A DNA stretch of 10,432 nt from Arthrobacter sp. (GCA_018260285.1 JAGLBH010000004.1:17678-28109), one strand, 5' to 3'. Shown: positions 1-5,268, counted from the stretch's first letter. Notes: generated by a model not told the origin, from the letters alone. Translations and numbers: made by a program.

Positions 1-288
1 GAGCTCGCCCTCTGGTCCATCCCGACAGGCCTCTTCTGCGCCCCGACCCTCTCCGCGTCCTCCGAGATGCTGACGGGCATGGTCGAGGAGGAAGTGCGAG
101 GCGAGGTCATGGGATGGTACGGATCTGCCATGACGGTCGGCACAGCCCTGGGCTCTCCGAGCGTGGGACTCGTCATCGACGCGGGCCGTCCCGCGATGGC
201 GTTCATCGTCACGGGGGCCATGGGTCTCGTCGTCGGGCTTTTGGGCTACGCCGCGCGGCAGCGGCGGCGCCAGGTGCTGTCAGCCTGA
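1..288 (+). CDS. MFS transporter, C-terminal fragment (5' end outside window)
   Basis: The frame is open from base 1 to a TGA at 286-288 and gives the last 95 residues of a membrane protein. The fragment has a helix ending around PTLSAS, then the cytoplasmic-type stretch EEEVRGEVMGWYGSAMTVG leading into a helix with ALGSPSVGLVIDAG. A final helix (about AMAFIVTGAMGLVVGLLGY) is followed by a basic tail, RQRRR. This Gly/Ala-rich pattern, with an R-G/A-x-x-x-G/S-W motif before helix 11, is usual for the last two or three helices of 12-TM drug-efflux major facilitator proteins. The N-terminal part and substrate class cannot be judged. It converges on the DUF1844 gene and is separated from it by a strong hairpin. 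The family call is fairly secure; substrate specificity is unknown. Confidence 0.7.
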   Translation, partial: ELALWSIPTGLFCAPTLSASSEMLTGMVEEEVRGEVMGWYGSAMTVGTALGSPSVGLVIDAGRPAMAFIVTGAMGLVVGLLGYAARQRRRQVLSA

Positions 289-338
289 GGCTGCGCGCAC
301 GCCGCTGAGACCCTTGCACTGAAGGGGACTCGCGATGG

Positions 339-392
339 AGACGGCACAGGCCGTCGTCGTTCACAGAGGAGAACGACGACGGCCTGCCGTCT
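339..392. terminator. Long hairpin between convergent genes, probable bidirectional terminator
   Basis: Bases 347-361 and 372-386 are a perfect 15-bp inverted repeat around a 10-base loop. If bases 347-348 are allowed to bulge, the stem becomes 13 bp (349-361 with 372-384) plus 8 bp (339-346 with 385-392). It lies between the stop of the MFS gene and the stop of the convergent DUF1844 gene, where a shared terminator is expected. No T-run follows on either strand, so it is either a U-tract-less actinobacterial terminator or an end-protecting hairpin. The pairing is seen directly; the function is inferred from position. Confidence 0.7.
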
Positions 393-415
393 GTCAGAGG
401 AGATCCCGGGTGAGA

Positions 416-802
416 TCAGTTGACCGGGCCCGTGAACTTCTCTCCCGGGCCCTGTCCGGGGGCGTCCTGAATGAGGGAGGCCTCGCGGAAGGCGAGCTGA
501 ACGGATCGGAGGCCGTCGCGCAGGGGAGCGGCGTGCTGGCTGCCGATTTCCGGGGCGGCGGCGGTCACCAGGCCGGCGAGCGCTGTGATGAGCTTGCGAG
601 CCTCGTCGAGGTCCTTGAGCTCCTCGGCATCAGGGCCTGCTGCCAGGCCGCACTTGACGGCTGCGGCGCTCAGGAGATGAACGGCTGCGGTGTTGATGAG
701 CTCGACTGCGGGGACTTCGGAGATGTCTCGAGCCGCTGCGGCGGCAGAGGCCTCATGGGAGTCGTGGGAGGGATGTGCGGAATTCTCGGATTCGGTGGTC
801 AT
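416..802 (-). CDS. DUF1844 domain-containing protein
   Basis: Encodes a 128-residue soluble protein of unknown biochemical role. The core (about residues 25-110) has the strongly conserved DUF1844 features of actinobacteria: RDISEVPAVELINTAAVHL, then SAAAVKCGL, then DLDEARKLITALAGLV, and AAPLRDGLRSVQLAFREAS. It ends in the usual GPGEK-TGP tail. The N-terminal 24 residues are acidic, His/Ser-rich and probably disordered. In many actinobacteria this gene lies next to infC, as here, though divergently transcribed. The ATG at 802-800 has no Shine-Dalgarno sequence. A TANNNT box ends 7 bases before it, so a leaderless transcript is likely. The family assignment is secure; a link to translation is only a guess from the neighbourhood. 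Confidence 0.93.
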   Translation of the reverse strand: MTTESENSAHPSHDSHEASAAAAARDISEVPAVELINTAAVHLLSAAAVKCGLAAGPDAEELKDLDEARKLITALAGLVTAAAPEIGSQHAAPLRDGLRSVQLAFREASLIQDAPGQGPGEKFTGPVN

Positions 803-815
803 AGTGATAAGGTTA
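803..815 (-). promoter_or_regulatory. Candidate leaderless promoter (-10 box) of the DUF1844 gene
   Basis: On the minus strand TAACCT (815-810) matches the actinobacterial -10 pattern TANNNT and stands 7 bases before the ATG at 802. That is the spacing expected when transcription starts on the A of the start codon. No ribosome binding site is present, which fits leaderless translation, common in actinobacteria. No clear TTGACA-like -35 box is seen 17-18 bases upstream. The box lies inside the small inverted repeat GATAA-GG-TTATC (807-818), which could also be an operator. Confidence 0.4.
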
Positions 816-885
816 TCGAGCGAAGTGGAGTTTCTCCCACCTTGGTGACCGCGTTAGCGTTGGATCACCGGGTACAGAAGGAAGA

Positions 886-934
886 ACCGGTTCGGGGCAA
901 CCCGAAAAGCCGGTCTCAGTGTCGGCCTGCCGAT
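886..934 (+). promoter_or_regulatory. Structured RNA element in the infC leader
   Basis: Bases 886-890 (ACCGG) pair with 910-914 (CCGGT), and 891-896 (TTCGGG) pair with 901-906 (CCCGAA). This makes an 11-bp stem capped by a GCAA (GNRA-type) tetraloop at 897-900, with a three-base AAG bulge at 907-909. A small second hairpin, GTCGG-CCTG-CCGAT, follows at 921-934. Both come before the terminator at 955-988 and the infC start. An upstream imperfect repeat (844-850 with 862-869) may belong to the same leader or to the promoter. I could not place the infC promoter firmly; TAGCGT at 855-860 is a possible -10 box without a good -35. Pairing is seen; the regulatory role is inferred. Confidence 0.5.
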
Positions 935-954
935 CCTGATCTTCTTTCAACCGG

Positions 955-988
955 AACCTCCGCGAGCAGCTGCCCACGGAGGTTTTTT
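955..988 (+). terminator. Intrinsic terminator/attenuator in the infC leader
   Basis: AACCTCCG (955-962) pairs perfectly with CGGAGGTT (977-984) around a 14-base loop. The T-run at 983-988 follows at once, so this is a textbook rho-independent terminator. It points towards infC and ends about 40 bases before the infC start codon, with no other plus-strand gene ending near it. The gene upstream is divergent, so nothing else needs terminating here. A premature-termination (attenuation) role for the infC-rpmI-rplT operon is therefore the simplest reading. In Bacillus subtilis the same operon is controlled by L20-dependent attenuation in the infC leader; whether L20 acts here is inference. Confidence 0.8.
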
Positions 989-1015
989 CGTGTGCAGTCC
1001 CATGGTTCTCAAATC

Positions 1016-1031
1016 AAGGAGCATTCACATT
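1016..1031 (+). promoter_or_regulatory. infC ribosome binding site and ATT start codon
   Basis: AAGGAG (1016-1021) is a near-perfect Shine-Dalgarno sequence. Seven bases later comes the in-frame ATT at 1029-1031, immediately before Ser-Glu-Thr-Arg-Ile-Asn, where other bacterial IF-3 proteins begin. The upstream in-frame candidates GTG (990) and ATG (1002) have no ribosome binding site. They sit in or right after the terminator and would add residues lacking in the family. AUU is the known start codon of E. coli infC, where it allows IF-3 to repress its own synthesis. Confidence 0.75.
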
Positions 1032-2189
1032 AGCGAGACACGCATTAATGATCGGATCCGAGTCCCCGAGGTCCGACTGGTCGGCCCCAACGGCGAGCAG
1101 GTTGGCGTCGTGCGCATCGAGGACGCCCTGCGTCTTGCTGCGGAATCGGATCTGGATCTAGTCGAGGTCGCGCCGCAGGCGAAGCCACCTGTGTGCAAGC
1201 TCATGGATTTTGGCAAGTTCAAGTACGAGGCCGCCATGAAGGCACGCGAGGCTCGGAAGAACCAGACCAACACGGTGCTCAAGGAAGTCCGCTTCCGCCT
1301 GAAGATCGACTCCCACGACTACGAGACGAAGACTGGCCACGCCAAGCGCTTCCTCGGCGCCGGGGACAAGGTCAAGGCCATGATTCAGTTCCGCGGCCGC
1401 GAGCAGCAGCGCCCCGAGATGGGCATCCGCCTGTTGGAGAAGTTCGCTGCGGATGTTGCCGAGTTCGGTGCGGTGGAGTCCGCTCCCCGCATTGACGGCC
1501 GCAACATGGTCATGGTCATCGGCCCTCTCAAGAACAAGGCTGAGGCCAAGGCCGAGGCCCGTCGCACTGCCGGTCCGGTGGAGCCGAGCGCCCCCACCCG
1601 CCGCCAGCAGCGCGCCGCCAAGATGGAGCGGATCGACACCCAGCAGTCGGTGCGCAGCGGTCAGTCATTGGCCGATGTGATGCCGGAGGGCCTCCGCAAG
1701 ATGGCCGAGGCCGCTCAGGCTCCTGCTGCGGAGAGGCCCGCCGCGGCTGAGAAGCCGGCTGCCGCCGAGCAGCCTGCTGCCGCTGTGAAGTCTTCTGCTC
1801 CGAGCGAGAAGCCTGCGGCGAAGGCACCGCAGACCGACGCTCCGAAGGTCCAGGCTCCTCGCACCGAGTCGCCGAAGACGGACAGCCGCCCGGCAACGGG
1901 TCGTCTGTCCTCTGCTCCTCGCCAGACCGGCTCGCCTCGCACGGCGTCTGCCCCGCGGAGTGAATCTCGCGGACAGAGCGCTCCTCGCACGGCGGCTGCT
2001 CCGGCGTCCGCCCCGAAGGCCGCTCCTCGTCCGGCGGCAGAGCAGACCCCGTCTGCGCCGAAGGCTCCGTCTGCGGGGGCTCCCAAGCCCGCCGCAGCGC
2101 CGAAGCCGATGGCCATGCCCAAGCCGGGCGCTGCGCCCAAGCCCCAGGGACGGCCCAAGCCTGGCACAGGCCGCCCCGCTTCCTCGTAG
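1029..2189 (+). CDS. infC: Translation initiation factor IF-3 with long Ala/Pro/Lys-rich C-terminal tail
   Basis: IF-3 binds the 30S subunit, keeps 50S off and checks the start-codon/initiator-tRNA pairing. From the ATT start the protein has 386 residues. The N-domain (about 1-75) contains [15 protein letters not shown] and the family signature [15 protein letters not shown] (about 53-67). A basic linker, then the C-domain (about 85-170), follow, with IDSHDYETK, the [11 protein letters not shown] motif and [13 protein letters not shown]. Canonical IF-3 ends near residue 180. Here about 200 more residues follow, rich in Ala, Pro, Lys, Ser and Arg, with loose repeats such as EKPAAAE, SAPK and APKP. 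This tail has no visible fold and no Cys or Trp. It continues without a frame break to TAG at 2187-2189. infC heads the rpmI-rplT operon. Product identity is certain; the start is well supported but not proven, and the tail's role is unknown. Confidence 0.95.
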   Translation: MSETRINDRIRVPEVRLVGPNGEQVGVVRIEDALRLAAESDLDLVEVAPQAKPPVCKLMDFGKFKYEAAMKAREARKNQTNTVLKEVRFRLKIDSHDYETKTGHAKRFLGAGDKVKAMIQFRGREQQRPEMGIRLLEKFAADVAEFGAVESAPRIDGRNMVMVIGPLKNKAEAKAEARRTAGPVEPSAPTRRQQRAAKMERIDTQQSVRSGQSLADVMPEGLRKMAEAAQAPAAERPAAAEKPAAAEQPAAAVKSSAPSEKPAAKAPQTDAPKVQAPRTESPKTDSRPATGRLSSAPRQTGSPRTASAPRSESRGQSAPRTAAAPASAPKAAPRPAAEQTPSAPKAPSAGAPKPAAAPKPMAMPKPGAAPKPQGRPKPGTGRPASS

Positions 2190-2296
2190 AGAGTCCTTCG
2201 GGACACTCTGTCGAGAGCTCGTTGAATCTGGTCGGCCGCGTCCACTGGGCCGGCCGCCATCATCGCCCTCTCGCCCGCTTCACCGCGGGTGAGAGG
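2188..2296 (+). promoter_or_regulatory. Three consecutive hairpins between infC and rpmI
   Basis: Three stems can form one after another. First, 2188-2196 pairs with 2201-2209, closed by a C(UUCG)G tetraloop and with one A-A mismatch. Second, 2230-2237 pairs with 2248-2255 (GGTCGGCC with GGCCGGCC, one G-U pair). Third, 2267-2278 pairs with 2285-2296, twelve base pairs with one G-U and a six-base loop. The third stem ends 7 bases before the rpmI Shine-Dalgarno AAGGAG (2304-2309). No T-run follows any stem, so these are not ordinary intrinsic terminators. In E. coli the region just upstream of rpmI holds the L20 repressor sites; a similar role here is an inference. Confidence 0.55.
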
Positions 2297-2319
2297 AACA
2301 CGTAAGGAGAACGGCAGCC

Positions 2320-2514
2320 ATGCCGAAGAACAAGACCCACAGTGGTGCTAAGAAGCGCTTCAAGCTCACCGGCACCGGTAAGCTCAAGCGCCAGCAGGCC
2401 AACCGTCGTCACTACCTCGAGCACAAGTCCTCGACGCTGACGCGCCGCCTCGCAGGCGACAAGATCGTTGCCCCGGCAGATCGTCGCACGATCCGCCGCA
2501 TGCTCGGCATCTAA
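2320..2514 (+). CDS. rpmI: 50S ribosomal protein L35
   Basis: Encodes the 64-residue large-subunit protein L35, the normal length for the family. It begins with the typical [15 protein letters not shown] and continues with TGTGKLKR, then [11 protein letters not shown] and RRLAG, ending in [10 protein letters not shown]. It is very basic, as expected for an rRNA-binding protein. The ATG at 2320 is preceded by AAGGAG at 2304-2309 with a 10-base spacer. It lies between infC and rplT in the conserved operon order. Translation may depend on unfolding of the 12-bp hairpin ending at 2296. Nothing is truncated or unusual in the protein. Confidence 0.98.
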   Translation: MPKNKTHSGAKKRFKLTGTGKLKRQQANRRHYLEHKSSTLTRRLAGDKIVAPADRRTIRRMLGI

Positions 2515-2527
2515 GACCTTCAAGCTT

Positions 2528-2584
2528 TCGCCGGCCCCGTCCGGCGAGCACCACCAGGATTTGATCTGCAGGTCACTGCGGATC
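2528..2584 (+). promoter_or_regulatory. Two hairpins between rpmI and rplT
   Basis: TCGCCGG (2528-2534) pairs with CCGGCGA (2541-2547) around a six-base loop. GATCTGCAG (2563-2571) pairs with CTGCGGATC (2576-2584) through nine pairs, one of them U-G, around the tetraloop GTCA. There is no T-run after either. The second stem ends 11 bases before the rplT Shine-Dalgarno AAAGGAG (2596-2602). They may protect or tune the segment encoding rplT; no function is shown by the sequence. Confidence 0.45.
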
Positions 2585-2609
2585 TCCCCGAATTAAAAGG
2601 AGTACACAC

Positions 2610-3296
2610 GTGGCACGTGTGAAGCGGGCGGTCAACGCCCACAAGAAGCGCCGGGTTATCCTCGAACGCGCCAAGGGCTACCGCGGACAGCGCTCGCGCC
2701 TGTACCGCAAGGCCAAGGAGCAGCTGCTCCACTCGTTCGTCTACAACTACAACGACCGCAAGAAGCGCAAGGGCGACTTCCGTCGTCTCTGGATCCAGCG
2801 CATCAACGCTGCGGCTCGCGTCAACGGCATGACGTACAACCGCCTCATCCAGGGCCTCAAGGCCGCTGAGATCCAGGTTGACCGCCGCATGCTCGCCGAG
2901 CTCGCTGTGTCGGATGCCAACGCATTCGCCGCACTTGTTCAGCTGGCCAAGGACGCGCTTCCGGCCGACGTCAACGCTCGTCGCGCCGAGGGCTCCACCG
3001 CCGTCAAGGCTCCGGCAGCCGTCAAGAAGGCTGCCGCTCCGGCAGCTGAGGCTGAGGACGCTCCGGCTGTCCCCACCGAGAAGGCTCTCGCCGCCGGCAT
3101 CCCCGCCGTGGCAGGCGAGGCTGCTCCTGAGGGCTACGTCATCAAGGGCAACCAGCAGTCCGGCAAGTACCACGTGCCGGGTTCCACCTGGTACGACCAG
3201 ACGGACGCCGAGTTCTGGTTCAACTCTGTCGAGGCCGCCAAGGCCGCTGGCTTCACGCCGGCCGGCGGCGAGTCCCGCCAGAAGTTCGAAGGCTAA
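2610..3296 (+). CDS. rplT: 50S ribosomal protein L20 with C-terminal extension carrying a small extra domain
   Basis: L20 is an early-assembly 23S rRNA-binding protein and, in several bacteria, the autoregulator of its own operon. The GTG start at 2610 has AAAGGAG at 2596-2602 with 7 bases between. Residues 1-118 are a complete normal L20: [45 protein letters not shown] and the C-terminal [19 protein letters not shown] block. The family normally ends near residue 120, but this protein has 228. An Ala/Lys/Pro-rich linker (about 125-174) leads to a compact region (175-220) containing YVIKGN, then [13 protein letters not shown], then EFWF and VEAAKAAGF. That pattern matches a short aromatic domain I recall as a C-terminal add-on in actinobacterial proteins, perhaps the so-called sunset domain. 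The body is certain; the tail's name and role are less so. Confidence 0.96.
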   Translation: MARVKRAVNAHKKRRVILERAKGYRGQRSRLYRKAKEQLLHSFVYNYNDRKKRKGDFRRLWIQRINAAARVNGMTYNRLIQGLKAAEIQVDRRMLAELAVSDANAFAALVQLAKDALPADVNARRAEGSTAVKAPAAVKKAAAPAAEAEDAPAVPTEKALAAGIPAVAGEAAPEGYVIKGNQQSGKYHVPGSTWYDQTDAEFWFNSVEAAKAAGFTPAGGESRQKFEG

Positions 3297-3320
3297 CAGC
3301 TCTCCAGAGCAATAGCTGAC

Positions 3321-3356
3321 AATGGGTGCCGATGGATTCCATCGGCACCCATTTCT
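3321..3356 (+). terminator. Intrinsic terminator of the infC-rpmI-rplT operon
   Basis: Bases 3321-3335 and 3339-3353 form a perfect 15-bp stem with a three-base loop (ATT). The 3' arm ends in ATT and runs on into TCT, a short U-rich tail. It begins 24 bases after the rplT stop. A longer methyltransferase reading frame could begin at the ATG inside this stem (3322), but that start is unlikely because it lies in the terminator and has no ribosome binding site. Confidence 0.85.
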
Positions 3357-3399
3357 GCCATCACCCCCATGTTCGAGCTCTCCCGATGAAGGACCCCCT

Positions 3400-4245
3400 G
3401 TGCAGATGCTGACCAACCCTCGTGCCGACCGAGTCAAGGCCTATGCGAAGCTTCGCATGCGCTCTCACCGCCTCCGTGAGGGGCTGTTCCTCGTCGAGGG
3501 GCCCCAGGCGGTCCGCGAGGCCCTCGAGTACGACGCCGGCCGCAGCCGCTCGGAGCGATCCATCGTAGAGTTCTTCACCACCGAATGGGCGCTCGAGAAG
3601 CACGAGGACATCGCAGAGCTCGTCCGCCGCTCGGGCACGAGCGTGACGTACGCTGAGCCGGACGTCATCGCAGCGCTCGCCGACACGGCCACCCCGCAGG
3701 GCATGCTCGCGGTCTGCCGGATGATCGACGTGCCGCTGGCCGAGCTGCTGGCGGGCCGTCCGCGCCTGCTCGCCGTGCTCGCGAGGATTCAGGACCCGGG
3801 CAATGCGGGGACGATCCTGCGAGCTGCTGACTCGGCAGGGGCCGCCGGCGTCGTCTTCCTCCCCGAGACGGTGGACCCGTACAACCCGAAGGTCGTGCGC
3901 TCGACGGCCGGAAGTCTCTTCCACGTGCCCTTCGCGCTGGCGGGGGAGGACTGGCTGGAGCAGATGCGCACGGCGGGGCTGACGATCCTCGCTGCGGACG
4001 GCTACGGGGAGACGGACCTGGATGCGCTGCTGGACGATGCGGCCGCCCAGGGCTCCGAGGCCCTGCTGGCCAAGCCCACCGCCTGGCTCTTCGGCAACGA
4101 GGCCCAGGGGCTCTCAGAGGAGGAGGAGCAGAGCGCCCATGCACGGGTGCGCGTTCCGATCTACGGCAAGGCCGAGAGCCTCAACGTGAGCACGGCGGCC
4201 ACGGTCTGCCTCTATGCGTCGGCGCGGGCTCAGCGCGGCTCCTGA
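3400..4245 (+). CDS. TrmH/SpoU-family RNA 2'-O-methyltransferase
   Basis: Predicted AdoMet-dependent methyltransferase acting on the ribose 2'-OH of rRNA or tRNA, 281 residues. The N-terminal substrate-binding part (about 6-85) contains RVKAYAKLRMRSHR and EGLFLVEGPQAVREAL. The knotted SPOUT domain follows with all three SpoU motifs: RIQDPGNAGTILRAADSAG (motif 1, catalytic Arg and Asn region), WLFGNEAQGLS (motif 2) and IYGKAESLNVSTAATVCLY (motif 3), the last two forming the trefoil-knot AdoMet site. The GTG at 3400 is chosen because GAAGGA (3388-3393) lies 6 bases before it; ATG 3406 is the alternative. M. tuberculosis has a homologue annotated tsnR directly after rplT, so the position is conserved. 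The exact RNA target cannot be read from sequence. Confidence 0.93.
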   Translation: MQMLTNPRADRVKAYAKLRMRSHRLREGLFLVEGPQAVREALEYDAGRSRSERSIVEFFTTEWALEKHEDIAELVRRSGTSVTYAEPDVIAALADTATPQGMLAVCRMIDVPLAELLAGRPRLLAVLARIQDPGNAGTILRAADSAGAAGVVFLPETVDPYNPKVVRSTAGSLFHVPFALAGEDWLEQMRTAGLTILAADGYGETDLDALLDDAAAQGSEALLAKPTAWLFGNEAQGLSEEEEQSAHARVRVPIYGKAESLNVSTAATVCLYASARAQRGS

Positions 4246-4259
4246 CTAGTGGGCCGTGC
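4233..4259 (+). terminator. Candidate hairpin spanning the convergent stop codons
   Basis: GCGCGGCTC (4233-4241) can pair with GGGCCGTGC (4251-4259) through nine base pairs, two of them G-U, around a nine-base loop that contains both stop codons. A moderately T-rich stretch follows on the plus strand. In RNA from the minus strand the two wobble pairs become mismatches, so the structure favours ending the methyltransferase transcript. There is no intergenic room for a separate terminator. Confidence 0.35.
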
Positions 4260-5193
4260 CCTCTTCGACCTTCTTGCCGAACGGAAGGAAGTGAAGGGCG
4301 AGCACGATGACGGCGCCCCACAGCGTGCCCAGCACGAGGGAGCAGAGCGTCTCCACGAGCCACGCGAGGAAGGCTCCGACGCCCGCGACGTGATGGACGC
4401 CCTCCGTGAGGTGGTGGACGAACTGGTACGGGGCGTGGAGGCCGAGCGTGTCCAGTCCGGCAAGGACGATGTGGCCGCCAACCCAGAGCATGGCGAAGAC
4501 GCCCACGGTCGAGATGATGCTGAGCACGTGCGGCATCGCGCGGACAAGACCGCGGCCGAACGCCTGGGTTCCCGCGCGTCCCGTGCGGGCCATGTGCAGG
4601 CCGATGTCGTCCATCTTGACGATGAGGCCCACCACGCCGTAGACGATGAGCGTGATGACGAGCGCCACGATGAAGAGGATGATGGCTCGGTTGAGGAGAG
4701 GCTCGTGGGCCACCTCGTTGAGGGAGATGACCATGATCTCCGCCGAGAGGATGAAGTCCGTGCGGATCGCGCCCTTGACGACCGAGTCCTCCGCCTCTTT
4801 GCCCCCCTCGCTGGCGGGCTCGGTGTCCTCGTGGCCCCCCGAGATCATCTCGTAGACCTTCTCCGCGCCCTCATAGCAGAGGTAGGTTCCGCCGAGCATG
4901 AGGATCGGCGTGAGCAGCCACGGGGCGAATTGGCTCAGCACGAGCGCAAGCGGCAGGATGATGAGGATCTTGTTGACGAGCGACCCCTTGGTGATGCGCC
5001 AGATGATCGGCAGCTCGCGCTTGGGATCCACCCCTGAGACGTAGCGCGGGGTCACGGCGGTGTCATCGACGACGACGCCCGCGGCCTTGACGCTGGCTCG
5101 CCCTGCCGCGGCGCCGACGTCGTCGACACTGGCAGCGGCAAGCTTGGCCAGGGCGGCGATGTCATCGAGGAGTGCTGCCAGTCCGGCGCTCAT
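4246..5193 (-). CDS. DUF808 family (YedI-like) inner-membrane protein
   Basis: A 315-residue multi-pass membrane protein of unknown function. It opens with the family hallmark MSAGLAALLDDIAALAKLAA and the segment DDVGAAAGRASVKAAGVVVDD, a short soluble part preceding KRELPIIWRITKGSLVNK. Likely membrane helices lie at about 75-110, 168-193, 222-247 and 270-303. LMLGGTYLCYEGAEK and the charged loop with SVVKGAIRTDFILSAEIMVI between helices are strongly conserved in DUF808/YedI proteins. Length is normal. The start has no Shine-Dalgarno sequence; a nine-codon frame (5219-5190) ends on it in an ATGA overlap. It lies 75 bases downstream of the MFS gene on the same strand and may be co-transcribed with it. 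The family call is firm; no physiological role is known to me. Confidence 0.93.
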   Translation of the reverse strand: MSAGLAALLDDIAALAKLAAASVDDVGAAAGRASVKAAGVVVDDTAVTPRYVSGVDPKRELPIIWRITKGSLVNKILIILPLALVLSQFAPWLLTPILMLGGTYLCYEGAEKVYEMISGGHEDTEPASEGGKEAEDSVVKGAIRTDFILSAEIMVISLNEVAHEPLLNRAIILFIVALVITLIVYGVVGLIVKMDDIGLHMARTGRAGTQAFGRGLVRAMPHVLSIISTVGVFAMLWVGGHIVLAGLDTLGLHAPYQFVHHLTEGVHHVAGVGAFLAWLVETLCSLVLGTLWGAVIVLALHFLPFGKKVEEGTAH

Positions 5194-5268
5194 AGGGTCA
5201 CTTTCGTCAGGACGGTCATTCGGCGGATCACGACGGATCCTTCTGTGAAAAAGCGTAGTGGAAAAAGG

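Noticed and set aside
335..1033. Plus-strand open frame across the DUF1844 gene and the infC leader, ending on the infC ATT
   Set aside because: It starts inside the convergent-gene hairpin and is antisense to the conserved DUF1844 frame. The last part (GTG at 846 to TAG at 1033) could be a leader peptide overlapping the infC start, but it has no ribosome binding site and no family resemblance.
1730..2180. Repeats in the infC tail as a possible tandem DNA repeat or slippage locus
   Set aside because: The repeats are degenerate at both DNA and protein level, with no exact tandem unit. They look like a low-complexity coding tail rather than a repeat array.
1715..2263. Minus-strand frame of 182 codons opposite the infC tail
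   Set aside because: It is low-complexity Gly/Ala-rich translation of the complement of a repetitive Ala/Pro/Lys coding segment. It has no ribosome binding site and no recognisable protein.
3322..3399. Longer N-terminus of the methyltransferase starting at ATG 3322
   Set aside because: The ATG lies in the 5' arm of the operon terminator and has no ribosome binding site. The added residues (Pro/Ser-rich) do not belong to the family; GTG 3400 has a well-placed GAAGGA.
2520..3437. Minus-strand frame of 305 codons opposite rplT
   Set aside because: It is antisense to a certain ribosomal protein gene and runs through the operon terminator; it has no domain.
4249..5037. Plus-strand frame of 262 codons, Asp/Glu/Arg/His-rich
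   Set aside because: It is the antisense shadow of the DUF808 membrane protein gene; its extreme charged composition is the complement of hydrophobic codons.
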